A stretch of DNA of 64,000 bases, taken from NCBI RefSeq assembly GCF_015291625.1, contig NZ_CP030047.1, forward strand, positions 992,001 through 1,056,000, given 5' to 3'. The notes below the pieces were generated by a model. The model ran no database searches and was not told where the DNA came from. It saw only the letters and a program-made list of their open reading frames with translations. The position numbers and the translations under genes are program-made. The DNA comes from Bradyrhizobium sp. CCBAU 53421 (GTDB taxonomy: Bacteria > Pseudomonadota > Alphaproteobacteria > Rhizobiales > Xanthobacteraceae). Positions 18,294-27,209 of the stretch are shown here, piece by piece. Position 1 is the stretch's first letter. Each line of letters begins with the position of its first letter.

Positions 18294-18937
18294 GTGAGAT
18301 GGCCAACCAGGGTGCGCCGCAGGCTCCGCGAGGCGAGGGCGCGAAAGTCACGCGCCGCATGCTGACGCGCGACGCCATGGTCGCGTCGATCTGCGGCTTC
18401 GTCGTGGTGCTGATGGTCGGCGCGTCCTACGCGGCCGTGCCGTTCTACAACTGGTTCTGCCGCACCACCGGCTTCAACGGCACCACCCAGGTCGCGACCT
18501 CGGTGCCTTCGGATGCGCCGCTCGAGCGCACCATCTCGGTCAGCTTCGATTCCAATGTCGCGCCGGGCCTGCCCTGGAAGTTCGAGGCCGAGCAGAACAC
18601 GATCGACGTCAAGATCGGCCAGGTCGTTACGGTCTATTACACCGTGACCAACCAGTCGGCGCGCACCACGACGGGACAAGCCGCCTACAATGTCGCGCCG
18701 CTGACGGTCGGCGCCTATTTCCAGAAGATCAACTGCTTCTGCTTCACCGAACAGACCATGGCGCCGGGCGAGAAGCGCGAGATGGCCGTGGTGTTCTATG
18801 TCGATCCGGCGCTGGCCAAGGACAGCGAGAACGACACGCTGAAGACGATCACTTTGTCCTACACCTTCTTCCCCGTGCGCGATGCCGCGCCGAAGCCCGT
18901 GGCTGCGGGCGAGGCGGAGCAGCGCAAGGGCGGCTAG
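18290..18937 (+). CDS. ctaG: Cytochrome c oxidase assembly protein CtaG/Cox11
   Basis: Periplasm-facing copper chaperone that delivers CuB to subunit I, 215 residues. It has one N-terminal membrane anchor ([20 protein letters not shown]) and an immunoglobulin-like domain with the copper motif [12 protein letters not shown] (Cys-x-Cys) preceded by [12 protein letters not shown] at 18290 overlaps the coxF stop; ATG three codons later is an alternative. Together with SURF1 and ctaB it makes up the assembly part of this operon. Confidence 0.95.
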   Translation: MSEMANQGAPQAPRGEGAKVTRRMLTRDAMVASICGFVVVLMVGASYAAVPFYNWFCRTTGFNGTTQVATSVPSDAPLERTISVSFDSNVAPGLPWKFEAEQNTIDVKIGQVVTVYYTVTNQSARTTTGQAAYNVAPLTVGAYFQKINCFCFTEQTMAPGEKREMAVVFYVDPALAKDSENDTLKTITLSYTFFPVRDAAPKPVAAGEAEQRKGG

Positions 18938-18984
18938 AGCATGATCCGGAAAAGCGGGGACCGGTTTTCCGAGAAGATCATGCT
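18938..18984. repeat. Palindromic intergenic repeat, family C
   Basis: AGCATGATCCGGAAAAGCGG ... CCGGTTTTCCGAGAAGATCATGCT: a near-perfect 47-bp palindrome starting immediately after the ctaG stop, a type seen widely in Rhizobiales genomes. It falls between ctaG and coxC in the same operon. Confidence 0.85.
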
Positions 18985-19043
18985 GAAGAGATTGGAATTT
19001 AAGATTAAGACGTGCCTTGCGGCACGCGAATGGAGAGACGGCA

Positions 19044-19940
19044 ATGGCTGAGGCGCAAGTCAAGCATCACGACTATCATCTCGTCGACCCGAGCCCGTGG
19101 CCGGTGGTCGGCTCGATCTCGGCCTTCATCATGGCGTTCGGCGCGATCGGCTGGATGCACCACATGTTCTCCGCCGCCCCGATCGTGTTCGGCGTCGGCA
19201 CCATCGGCGTGCTCTACACCATGGCGAGCTGGTGGGGCGACGTGATCAAGGAAGCCCAGTACAAGGGCGACCACACCCGCGTGGTGCAGATCAGCCACCG
19301 CTACGGCATGATCCTGTTCATCGCCTCCGAAGTGATGTTCTTCGTCGCCTGGTTCTGGGCGTTCTTCAATTCGGCGCTGTTTCCGGCCGATGCGGTGCAT
19401 GCCACCCGCGATGCCGTGTTCGGCTGCGGCGCCGGCACGGCGATGGGCGCCTGCTCGGTTCCCGGCACCTGGCCGCCGCACGGCATCGAGACCTTCGATC
19501 CCTGGCATCTGCCGCTGCTCAACACGCTGCTGCTGCTGACCTCCGGCACCACGGTCACCTGGGCGCACCATGCGCTGCTGGAGAACGACCGCCAGGGCCT
19601 CAAGCAGGGCCTGATCCTGACCGTGATTCTCGGCGCCTTGTTCACCTGCGTGCAGGCCTATGAGTACGCCCATGCGACGTTCTCGTTCGGCGGCAACGTC
19701 TATGGCGCGACCTTCTTCATGGCGACCGGGTTCCACGGCTTCCACGTGCTGGTCGGCACCATCTTCCTGCTGGTCTGTCTGATCCGCGCCTATGCCGGTC
19801 ACTTCACGCCGAAGCAGCACCTCGGCTTCGAGTTCGCCGCCTGGTACTGGCACTTCGTCGACGTGGTATGGCTGTTCCTGTTCATCTGCATCTACGTGTG
19901 GGGCCACGGCGCCGAGTCGATGGCGCACGGCGCCCACTAA
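19044..19940 (+). CDS. coxC: Cytochrome c oxidase subunit III
   Basis: Membrane subunit III, 298 residues and seven helices, which stabilises the proton-uptake path of aa3 oxidase. Recognised by [20 protein letters not shown] at the start, [39 protein letters not shown], and [12 protein letters not shown] plus [16 protein letters not shown] near the end. ATG at 19044 has GGAG upstream. A strong hairpin follows the gene. Confidence 0.96.
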   Translation: MAEAQVKHHDYHLVDPSPWPVVGSISAFIMAFGAIGWMHHMFSAAPIVFGVGTIGVLYTMASWWGDVIKEAQYKGDHTRVVQISHRYGMILFIASEVMFFVAWFWAFFNSALFPADAVHATRDAVFGCGAGTAMGACSVPGTWPPHGIETFDPWHLPLLNTLLLLTSGTTVTWAHHALLENDRQGLKQGLILTVILGALFTCVQAYEYAHATFSFGGNVYGATFFMATGFHGFHVLVGTIFLLVCLIRAYAGHFTPKQHLGFEFAAWYWHFVDVVWLFLFICIYVWGHGAESMAHGAH

Positions 19941-19961
19941 AGCGCAGGCCGACGTGCTAAC

Positions 19962-19994
19962 AAGGGGCGGCCGAATGGCCGCCCCTTTGCTTTT
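19962..19994 (+). terminator. Terminator after coxC
   Basis: AAGGGGCGGCC pairs with GGCCGCCCCTT across GAAT and is followed by TGCTTTT. DUF983 and SURF1 genes beyond it may depend on read-through or on a promoter of their own. Confidence 0.75.
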
Positions 19995-20005
19995 GAAGAG
20001 AACCG

Positions 20006-20392
20006 ATGAACGATACTCCGCCCACTGTGACCGAAAGTGCGCTGCGCGGCATCGCCTGCCGGTGTCCGCGCTGCGGCAAGGGCAAGCTCTATTCCGGCTT
20101 CCTGACCTTGGCGCCGCGCTGTCAGGCCTGCGGCCTCGACTTCGCCTTCATCGATGCCGGTGACGGACCGGCGATCTTCGTCATCATGCTCGCCGGCGCC
20201 ATCGTGGTCGCGGCGGCGTTGATCGTCGAGGTGAAATACCAGCCACCTTTCTGGGTGCACGCGGCGCTGTGGCTGCCGTTGATCGTGGTCACCACGATCC
20301 TGCCGCTGCGTTCGATGAAGGCGCTTTTGATCGCGCTGCAATTCCACCACAAGGCCGCCGAAGGCCAATTGATCGAGCGCGACCCGAAATGA
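20006..20392 (+). CDS. DUF983 family membrane protein
   Basis: A 128-residue protein with an N-terminal zinc-ribbon-like part (RCPRCGKGKLYSGFLTLAPRCQACG: two Cys-x2-Cys pairs) and two membrane helices (about 58-78 and 85-103). DUF983 genes are regularly found with cox assembly genes in alphaproteobacteria; function unknown, possibly metal or thiol handling during oxidase assembly. It overlaps the SURF1 gene start by the ATGA arrangement. Confidence 0.88.
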   Translation: MNDTPPTVTESALRGIACRCPRCGKGKLYSGFLTLAPRCQACGLDFAFIDAGDGPAIFVIMLAGAIVVAAALIVEVKYQPPFWVHAALWLPLIVVTTILPLRSMKALLIALQFHHKAAEGQLIERDPK

Positions 20393-21216
20393 ATGAGAGG
20401 ACGAACAAAGCGTTTTCCAGCGAAGCGGGCACCGGCAAACAAGACGCGTCAAAGGGTTCTACCCGGCCGAGCGCGGCCGGCTTCGGCATTTTCACGCTGA
20501 TCCTGATCGCGGTGTTCGTCGCCCTCGGCTTCTGGCAGTTGCAGCGCCGGGTCGAGAAGCACGCGCTGATCGCAGCGCTCGACGCACGGCTGGCCGCCCC
20601 GACCGAGGCGCTGCCACCGCCATCGTCGTGGCCGACGATGACCTCGGCGAGGGACGAATTCCGCCGCGTCACCCTGACCGCGACCTACGCGAAGCAGCCG
20701 GACGCGATGGTCTTCAGCTCGGGCTCGGGCGTCCGCGACGACATTTCCGGACCCGGCACCTGGGCGTTCCTGCCGGCCAAGCTCGCCAGCGGCGAGACCG
20801 TCGTGATCAACACCGGCTTTGTCCAGAACACGATGCAGGACCGTGCCTTCGAGGATCGCGTCACCGGCCGCCTCGTCACTGGCGCGCCGGTCGAGCTGAC
20901 CGGCTATATCCGCTTCCCCGAGCCGCCGGGCCGTCTGACGCCGAAGGAAGATCCGGCGAAGCGGCTGTGGTTCGTGCGCGACCATCGCGCGATGGCGCAG
21001 GCGCTCGGCTGGGGCAAAGATGGAGCTCAGCTCGCGCCGTTCTACATCGACCTCGAGGCGCCGGTGCCCGACAGCGGCACGCCGAAGCCGGGGCCGCTCA
21101 AGGTCCATCTCAAGGACGATCACATGCAGTACGCCATCACCTGGTTCTCGCTGGCCGCCGCGGTCACGATCGCCTTCGGCCTGTGGTGGCGCGGCCAGCG
21201 CCGCAGGGCCGATTGA
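20389..21216 (+). CDS. SURF1 family cytochrome oxidase assembly protein
   Basis: Inner-membrane haem A chaperone for aa3 oxidase, 275 residues. It has two membrane helices near the ends: FGIFTLILIAVFVALGFWQL with the conserved GFWQLQRR, and a C-terminal HMQYAITWFSLAAAVT. The large periplasmic loop includes VFSSGSG and VINTGFV, typical of SURF1. The start ATG at 20389 overlaps the DUF983 stop by four bases, so the two are translationally coupled. Confidence 0.93.
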   Translation: MNERTNKAFSSEAGTGKQDASKGSTRPSAAGFGIFTLILIAVFVALGFWQLQRRVEKHALIAALDARLAAPTEALPPPSSWPTMTSARDEFRRVTLTATYAKQPDAMVFSSGSGVRDDISGPGTWAFLPAKLASGETVVINTGFVQNTMQDRAFEDRVTGRLVTGAPVELTGYIRFPEPPGRLTPKEDPAKRLWFVRDHRAMAQALGWGKDGAQLAPFYIDLEAPVPDSGTPKPGPLKVHLKDDHMQYAITWFSLAAAVTIAFGLWWRGQRRRAD

Positions 21217-21237
21217 GGTAAGCCCGCGGGCACAGGA

Positions 21238-24200
21238 TCAGGTCGTGAGGCTCGCCTCGGGTCCGTGCGGTGCGGCGTTCTGCTCACCTTTGCGCAGCTT
21301 GCCCAACGACCGGCTGATTCTGTCGAGATAGATGTAAACGACCGGCGTCGTGAACAGCGTCATCAGCTGGGAGACGATCAGCCCGCCGACGATGGCAAAG
21401 CCGAGCGGCTGGCGCAGCTCCGATCCGGTGCCGGTGCCGATCATCAAGGGAACGCCGCCGAGCATGGCGCACATCGTCGTCATCAGGATCGGGCGGAAGC
21501 GCGCCCGGCAGGCCATGTAGACCGATTGCTCGGCGGAGAGATGCTGGTGGCGCTCGGCCTCCAGCGCGAAATCGATCAGCATGATCCCGTTCTTCTGCAC
21601 GATGCCGATCAGCAGGATGATGCCGACCAGCCCAATCACGTCGAGCCCGAAGCCGAACGCCCACAGCGCGAGCAGCGCGCCGAGCCCGGCGGACGGCAGG
21701 GTCGAGAGGATCGTGACCGGATGGATCGTGCTCTCATAGAGCATGCCGAGGATCAGATAGACCGCGACCACCGCGGCCAGGATCAGGATCGGCGTCGACG
21801 CGAGCGCCGCCTGGAACGCCTGCGCATTGCCCTGGAAGCTCGTGAGCACGGTCGATGGCACATGCAGATCGGCGGTCGCCTTCTGGATTGCAGCGACCGC
21901 GGTCCCCACCGCTGTGCCCGGTGCCAGGTTGAAGCTCAGCGTCACCGAGGGAAACTGGCTCTGGTGGTTCACCGCGAGCGGCGCGGTGCCGTAGTCGATG
22001 CTCGCGATCTGGCTCAGCGGCACCATCGTCCCCGCGGACGAGCGGACGTAGATGCGGTTGAGCGCGTAGGGCCCGAGCTGGAACGACGGATCGACCTCCA
22101 GGATCACGTAGTAGGTGTTGAGCGTCGTGAACAGCTGGGCGACGTGACGCTGGCCGAATGAGTCATAGAGCGTGTTGTCGACCGCGGCCGGATCGATGCC
22201 GAGACGCGAAGCCGCGTCCCGGTCGATCTGCAGCTTGAGCTGGCGCGCGGCGTTGGCCTGGTCGGTGGCGACGTCGGCCAGCTCGGGCAGCGTCTTCAGC
22301 TTCTGATACAGCTTGCCGGCCCACAGATTGAGCTCGTCCTGATTCACGTCGGTGAGGGTGAACTGATACTGCGTCTTGGACAGGCGGCTGGCGAGGTTGA
22401 TGTCCTGCGTCGCCTGCATGAACACCGACATCCCCTTGATCTTCTGCAGCGCGGTGTCGAGCTGCCGGATCACCTGATCGGCAGACGCATCGCGCTCGGC
22501 TGGCGGCTTCAGCAGCACGAACAGGCGGCCGTTGTTCTCGGTCACGGTCGGGCCGCCCGGTCCGATATAGCCGGTCGCATTGGCGACCGATGGGTTCTTC
22601 GCGATGACATCGATGACGCTGCGCTGCAGTGCCGCCATCTGCGCCGGCGAGACGTCGGCCGAGGCCTCCGTGATGCCGGTGATCATGCCGGTGTCCTGCT
22701 GGGGAAAAAAGCCCTTTGGGATGCCCACGAACAGCAGGCCGGTCGCGACGACGCTCGCGAGCATGATCGACAGTGTCGTGGCCTTGTAGCGCAGCGCTAC
22801 AGCGAGCACCGCCTCGTACGCGCCCTGGATCGCAACGAAGCCGCGCTCCAGCGCGCGCGACACCACGCCGGCATTGGCGCCCTGGTGCGGTGCCAGCAGA
22901 TACGCGCACATCATCGGCGTCAGGGTCACCGAGACGACCACCGACACCACGATGGCAACGCACACCGTGACGGCGAATTCCTGGAACATGCGGCCGATCA
23001 CCCCGCCCATCAGCAGCAGCGGAATGAACACCGCGATCAGCGAGACCGAGATCGAGATGATGGTGAAGCCGATCTCGCCGGCGCCCTTCAGTGCGGCCTG
23101 CATTGGCGAGAGGCCTTCCTCGATATGCCGCGAGATGTTCTCGATCATCACGATGGCATCGTCGACGACGAAGCCGACCGCGATCGACAGGCCCATCAGC
23201 GACAGATTGTCGAGGCTGTAGTTGAGCAGATACATCACGCCGAAGGTGCCGATCAGCGAGATCGGGACCGAGACCGCGGGGATGATGGTCGCCCACAGAT
23301 TGCGCAGGAACAGGAAGATCACGCCGACCACCAGCGCAATGGTCAGCGCCAGAGTGAGCTGAACGTCGGCGACGCTGGCGCGGATGGTCTGCGTGCGGTC
23401 GGAGGCGATCTGGACCTTGATGTCGGACGGCAGGCTCGACACCAGCTGCGGCAGCAGCTTCTTGATACCGTCGACCGTGCTGATCACGTTGGCGCCGGGT
23501 TGGCGCTGGATCGCGAGGACGACCGCCGGCTTGTCGTTGTACCAGCCATGCAGCGTGACGTCCTCGGCCGCCACGATCGCGTGCCCGATATCGCGCAAGC
23601 GAACCGGCGCGCCGTTGCGATAGGCGATGATCAGATCGTCATACTTGCTAGCAACCAGAACCTGGTCGTTGGTGGCGAGCGTGTAGGCCTGCTGGCTGCC
23701 GTAGAGTACGCCCTTGGGCTGGTTCACGGTGATGTTGCCGAGCGTGGTGCGCAATTGCTCGAGATCGAGCCCCGCGGCGGCGAGCTTGGCCGGATTGACC
23801 TGTACCCGGATCGAGGGCTTCTGCATGCCGCCGATGGTGACGAGCGAGACACCCGGCACCTGCGACAGTTTCTGCGCCAGGATACTGTCGGCATAGTCGT
23901 CGACCTTGGTCAGCGGCTCGGTGTCCGACGTCAGCGCGATCAGCAGCACCGGCACGTCGGCCGGATTGACCTTGTGGAAGGTCGGTGGCGACGGCATCGT
24001 CTTGGGCAATTGCCCCGATGCGGCATCGATCGCGGTCTGCACGTCCTGCGCGGCTGCATCGACGCTGCGGTTCAGCGCGAATTGCAGCGTGATCTGGGTG
24101 TTGCCGAGCCCGCTGCTCGAGCTCATGCCGGTGAGGCCGGCGATCTGGCCGAATTGCCGCTCCAGCGGCGTCGCGACCGAGGAGGCCATGGTCTGCGGAT

Positions 24201-24363
24201 CGGCGCCGGGCAATTGCGCGGTGACCTGGATGGTCGGGGTATCCACCGTCGGCAGCGCCGAGACCGGCAGCCGCACGAAGGCGATCATGCCGACCAGCAC
24301 GATGGCAATTGCGAGGAAGGCGGTGGCGACGGGCTTGCGGATAAATCCTGCGGAGATATTCAT
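21238..24363 (-). CDS. RND efflux permease (MdtB/MdtC/AcrB-like)
   Basis: A 1041-residue proton-driven drug exporter of the HAE-1 family, the usual length for the class, with 12 membrane helices and two large periplasmic loops. The N-terminus MNISAGFIRKPVATAFLAIA and the run ADPQTMASSVATPLERQF are typical. Helix 4 has GFVVDDAIVMIENISRH, holding the Asp-Asp proton relay. MdtB/C-like proteins form a tripartite pump with an adaptor and TolC. It follows the adaptor gene by an ATGA overlap; no outer-membrane factor gene is next to it. Confidence 0.95.
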   Translation of the reverse strand: MNISAGFIRKPVATAFLAIAIVLVGMIAFVRLPVSALPTVDTPTIQVTAQLPGADPQTMASSVATPLERQFGQIAGLTGMSSSSGLGNTQITLQFALNRSVDAAAQDVQTAIDAASGQLPKTMPSPPTFHKVNPADVPVLLIALTSDTEPLTKVDDYADSILAQKLSQVPGVSLVTIGGMQKPSIRVQVNPAKLAAAGLDLEQLRTTLGNITVNQPKGVLYGSQQAYTLATNDQVLVASKYDDLIIAYRNGAPVRLRDIGHAIVAAEDVTLHGWYNDKPAVVLAIQRQPGANVISTVDGIKKLLPQLVSSLPSDIKVQIASDRTQTIRASVADVQLTLALTIALVVGVIFLFLRNLWATIIPAVSVPISLIGTFGVMYLLNYSLDNLSLMGLSIAVGFVVDDAIVMIENISRHIEEGLSPMQAALKGAGEIGFTIISISVSLIAVFIPLLLMGGVIGRMFQEFAVTVCVAIVVSVVVSVTLTPMMCAYLLAPHQGANAGVVSRALERGFVAIQGAYEAVLAVALRYKATTLSIMLASVVATGLLFVGIPKGFFPQQDTGMITGITEASADVSPAQMAALQRSVIDVIAKNPSVANATGYIGPGGPTVTENNGRLFVLLKPPAERDASADQVIRQLDTALQKIKGMSVFMQATQDINLASRLSKTQYQFTLTDVNQDELNLWAGKLYQKLKTLPELADVATDQANAARQLKLQIDRDAASRLGIDPAAVDNTLYDSFGQRHVAQLFTTLNTYYVILEVDPSFQLGPYALNRIYVRSSAGTMVPLSQIASIDYGTAPLAVNHQSQFPSVTLSFNLAPGTAVGTAVAAIQKATADLHVPSTVLTSFQGNAQAFQAALASTPILILAAVVAVYLILGMLYESTIHPVTILSTLPSAGLGALLALWAFGFGLDVIGLVGIILLIGIVQKNGIMLIDFALEAERHQHLSAEQSVYMACRARFRPILMTTMCAMLGGVPLMIGTGTGSELRQPLGFAIVGGLIVSQLMTLFTTPVVYIYLDRISRSLGKLRKGEQNAAPHGPEASLTT

Positions 24364-25556
24364 GGCAGCATGCCTGCGCTTGCGGTGGTTGCGTCCTGGA
24401 CCTGGTCCGTCTTGTCGTCGGGCACGATCTCAACCGTTGTCCCCGGATTGAGCCGGTACTGGCCCGCGGTGACCACGATCTCGTTCGCCGCGAGGCCCTG
24501 CTCGATCAGGACCTGCCCGTCGCGCGATTGCCCGGTCGTGACATTGCGGATGCTGACGACGTTGTTCGCTCCGACAACATAAGCGAAGCTGCCGTCCGGA
24601 CCCTGGCGCACCGCCGTCAGTGGCACCGTCAGCGCGTCATGGCGAATCGCGATCGTCAGATGGACGTTGACGAAGGCGCCGGGCCACAGCGTGTTGCCGG
24701 CATTGGGAAACGATGCCTTCAGCTGCACCGTGCCGCTTGAGCTGTCGACCTGGTTGTTGATCAGCATCAGGGTGCCGTGGTCGAGCTTGCGCTTGTTCTG
24801 TGCATCATAGACGTCGACCGACGCGTCCCCGGATGCCAGCGCCTGCCGCACGCCTGCGATCTCGCCGGACGGCAGTGTGAAGATCACCGCGATCGGCTGC
24901 AGCTGGGTCAGGACCACGAGCCCGTTGGTGTCGGTCGGGTGCACGATGTTGCCGGGATCGATGCGGCGGATACCGGTGACGCCGTCGAACGGCGCCGTGA
25001 TCGTGGCGTAGCTCAGCTGGGTCTGCGCGGCTTCCAGCGCCGCCTTGTCGAGCGCGACGGTGCCTTCGCCCTGCGCGACCTGCGAATCCTGGGTATCGAG
25101 CAATTGCTGGGTGGCAAAGCCGCGATTGGCGAGCGGCTGGGTTCGCGCCAGATTGGTCCTGGCGTTCTTCAGGCTCGCCTCGTCGCGCGCCAACGCGGCC
25201 TCGGCCTGGTCGACCTGGGCCTCGTAGACCCGCGGGTCGATCCTGGCGAGCACATCGCCGCGCTTGATCTGCTTGCCCTCGACGAAATCGACGCTGTCGA
25301 GCGTACCCTGCACCTGGGTGCGTATGGTGGCGGTGTTGATCGGCGTCACCGTGCCGAGGCCTTCGAGCACGATCGGCACATCGTGCTGCAGCACCTTCGC
25401 CGCCGTCACCGGAACGACTGATGTGGTGGTGTTCGACTGGGACGCCGGTGCATGGTCCGTCGCGCGGTCCGGTCGATGCAGGACGTAAGCGCCGGCGCCG
25501 ATTGCGGCGGCGGCCACCAGGCCGGCGGTCGCGATCTTGAAGGTCTTCGATCTCAT
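24360..25556 (-). CDS. RND efflux periplasmic adaptor (MdtA/AcrA-like)
   Basis: A 398-residue membrane-fusion protein. A signal anchor (FKIATAGLVAAAAIGAGAYVL) is followed by the biotinyl-lipoyl half (VTPINTATIRTQVQGTLDSV), the coiled-coil hairpin with ALARDEASLKNARTNLARTQ, and the second lipoyl half with FDGVTGIRRIDPGNIV. It bridges the permease to an outer-membrane channel. The gene overlaps the permease by four bases and the upstream hydrolase-like gene by four bases, forming a tightly coupled three-gene operon likely controlled by the divergent LysR regulator. Confidence 0.93.
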   Translation of the reverse strand: MRSKTFKIATAGLVAAAAIGAGAYVLHRPDRATDHAPASQSNTTTSVVPVTAAKVLQHDVPIVLEGLGTVTPINTATIRTQVQGTLDSVDFVEGKQIKRGDVLARIDPRVYEAQVDQAEAALARDEASLKNARTNLARTQPLANRGFATQQLLDTQDSQVAQGEGTVALDKAALEAAQTQLSYATITAPFDGVTGIRRIDPGNIVHPTDTNGLVVLTQLQPIAVIFTLPSGEIAGVRQALASGDASVDVYDAQNKRKLDHGTLMLINNQVDSSSGTVQLKASFPNAGNTLWPGAFVNVHLTIAIRHDALTVPLTAVRQGPDGSFAYVVGANNVVSIRNVTTGQSRDGQVLIEQGLAANEIVVTAGQYRLNPGTTVEIVPDDKTDQVQDATTASAGMLP

Positions 25557-26149
25557 GGCTCACCAGCTCCATCGGTTGTCCGGCGGCCGATCGTGGCGAC
25601 CAGCTCCAGGACGAAGGTTTCAGTTGCACTCGCCGCGGCCGCCTCGGCCCCGCGGCCGGCGGTCAGGTCGAGGTGGATGATGCGTGCGTCGAGATCGGCG
25701 GCGCGCAGCGCACCGATCAGGCTGGCCTGCGGCGCATCGTCGTTGCGGTGAACGACGAGCCGGATCGCGGTCACCGTCGGCACGATGTGAAACGGCAGCG
25801 CGTCGGTGGCAGCGTCGATCGCGACAATGCCGCCGCAGGGCAGCTCGCCCCGCAGCGCCAGTTCGAGCATGTGCCGCGCGACCGATCCTTCGCCGAGCAG
25901 GATCAGCTGCCGCGGGATCATGCCGACGCGATCGAGCGCGTCGGCGACGCTGCTCAGGATGCCGGCATAGCTTGCCTCGCGGAGCTCGATCGGCAACCAC
26001 GTCGCAAGCGGCGTCAGCCGGCGCCAGCGCGCGAAGGTTTCCGGCACGGCGATGGACGCCGCATCGGGGGCGGCCAGAACGCCGACCAGCACGGGCGTTG
26101 CGGCGCGACGGGGCCGGGTTGCGATTGCGCTGTGCGGGCTTCCGGACAT
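25553..26149 (-). CDS. Alpha/beta-hydrolase-like protein of unknown function
   Basis: A 198-residue protein that I do not recognise as a named family. The segment LILLGEGSVARHMLELAL resembles the nucleophile elbow of alpha/beta hydrolases (Gly-x-Ser), and the later RLVVHRNDDAPQASLIGALR resembles the strand and acid region of carboxylesterases, but no clear Gly-x-Ser-x-Gly or catalytic His is seen. There is no signal peptide. It is first in the RND operon, with its stop overlapping the adaptor start by four bases, so it is probably co-regulated with the pump. Confidence 0.55.
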   Translation of the reverse strand: MSGSPHSAIATRPRRAATPVLVGVLAAPDAASIAVPETFARWRRLTPLATWLPIELREASYAGILSSVADALDRVGMIPRQLILLGEGSVARHMLELALRGELPCGGIVAIDAATDALPFHIVPTVTAIRLVVHRNDDAPQASLIGALRAADLDARIIHLDLTAGRGAEAAAASATETFVLELVATIGRRTTDGAGEP

Positions 26150-26178
26150 GCCCGGAAGCTGGGCCCTGGCCTGATATT

Positions 26179-26190
26179 ATTCAAATGAAT
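26179..26190. promoter_or_regulatory. Palindrome between lysR and the RND operon
   Basis: ATTCAAATGAAT (arms ATTCA/TGAAT, two-base centre) lies in the 80-bp gap between the divergent LysR gene and the RND operon. It resembles a LysR-type binding half-site core and is a candidate operator. Confidence 0.35.
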
Positions 26191-26229
26191 TGTCTTTATC
26201 CGCCAATTCATGTCGTGCATGATGACGGC

Positions 26230-27129
26230 ATGCGGCTGCGCAATCTCGATCTCAATCTCCTGCTGGTGTTCGACGCCGTGATGCGCGAGCGCAGCGTGGT
26301 GCGCGCGGCCGGCACGCTTGCCATCAGCCAGCCCGCCGTGAGCCACGCGCTGAACCGGCTGCGTCATGCGCTGAAAGACCAGCTGTTCGTCCGCACGCCG
26401 TCCGGCATGCTGCCGACGCCGCGGGCCGAAGCGCTCGCGCTGCCGGTCCGCAAGGCGCTGAGCGAGCTGCAACTCGCGGTCGAGGGCGATCGCTTCGATC
26501 CGGCGCGGGCGGAGCGGCGTTTCAGCATCGCCGTCAACAACTATGCCGCGGTGGTCGCAGCCGGTTCGATCATCGCGGCGGTGCGCGCGCAGGCACCCAA
26601 GGTGCGGCTGACGCTGGTGCCGAGCGGGACGCTCAATCTCGCCGACAGTCTCGATCGCGGCGAGCTCGATCTTGCGATCTCCGCCCGCGCACTGGAGGGC
26701 GAACGCTTTGCCTCCTGCCGGCTGATCGAGGACCGCTTTGTCGCGGTGCTGCGGGTCGGTCATCCGGCCTTGCGCAAGAAGCTGACCGGGGAGACGCTGG
26801 TCGAGCTGCCGCACCTTGCGATCACCTCCAGCGGCGAAGATCTGGATTTCATCGATGCCTGGCTGCGGGCGCGCAAGGCGAGCCGCATCATTGCCTCCGA
26901 TGTGCCGTATCTGTCCGCCGGCGCGGTCCTGGTGCAATCGAACATGGTCGCGATCCTCGGGCGCAAGCTCGCGCTCGAATTCCGCCGCGCCTATCCGATC
27001 GAAATGCGGGAGCTGCCGTTCGACGCATCGAAGCTGCAAAGCGTCATGAGCTGGCACCGCCGCTTCGACGATCTGCCGGCGCACCGTTGGCTCAGGGACA
27101 CGATCATTGCCGCGACGCGCGGCATTTGA
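26230..27129 (+). CDS. LysR-family transcriptional regulator
   Basis: A 299-residue LysR protein, with an N-terminal winged helix (LNLLLVFDAVMRERSVVRAA and GTLAISQPAVSHALNRLRHA) and a C-terminal co-inducer domain of two lobes. The form LRNLDLNLLLVFDAVM is close to the NodD/NahR subgroup. Start ATG at 26230 gives the family N-terminus; the long upstream frame has no similarity. It is divergent from the RND operon and probably regulates it in response to an aromatic or toxic compound. Confidence 0.9.
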   Translation: MRLRNLDLNLLLVFDAVMRERSVVRAAGTLAISQPAVSHALNRLRHALKDQLFVRTPSGMLPTPRAEALALPVRKALSELQLAVEGDRFDPARAERRFSIAVNNYAAVVAAGSIIAAVRAQAPKVRLTLVPSGTLNLADSLDRGELDLAISARALEGERFASCRLIEDRFVAVLRVGHPALRKKLTGETLVELPHLAITSSGEDLDFIDAWLRARKASRIIASDVPYLSAGAVLVQSNMVAILGRKLALEFRRAYPIEMRELPFDASKLQSVMSWHRRFDDLPAHRWLRDTIIAATRGI

Positions 27130-27152
27130 TCTCTGGCGAGACGATCCGGAAT

Positions 27153-27189
27153 CGATACGCCTGCGCCGATCTGTGGCGCGGGCGTATCG
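27153..27189. terminator. Bidirectional hairpin between lysR and the emrB-like gene
   Basis: CGATACGCC-T-GCGCC pairs with GGCGC-G-GGCGTATCG around a 7-base loop, between the stop codons of two convergent genes. It lacks a strong T run but is symmetric and can serve both strands. Confidence 0.65.
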
Positions 27190-27209
27190 CAGGAGACCTC
27201 CGCTCTTCG

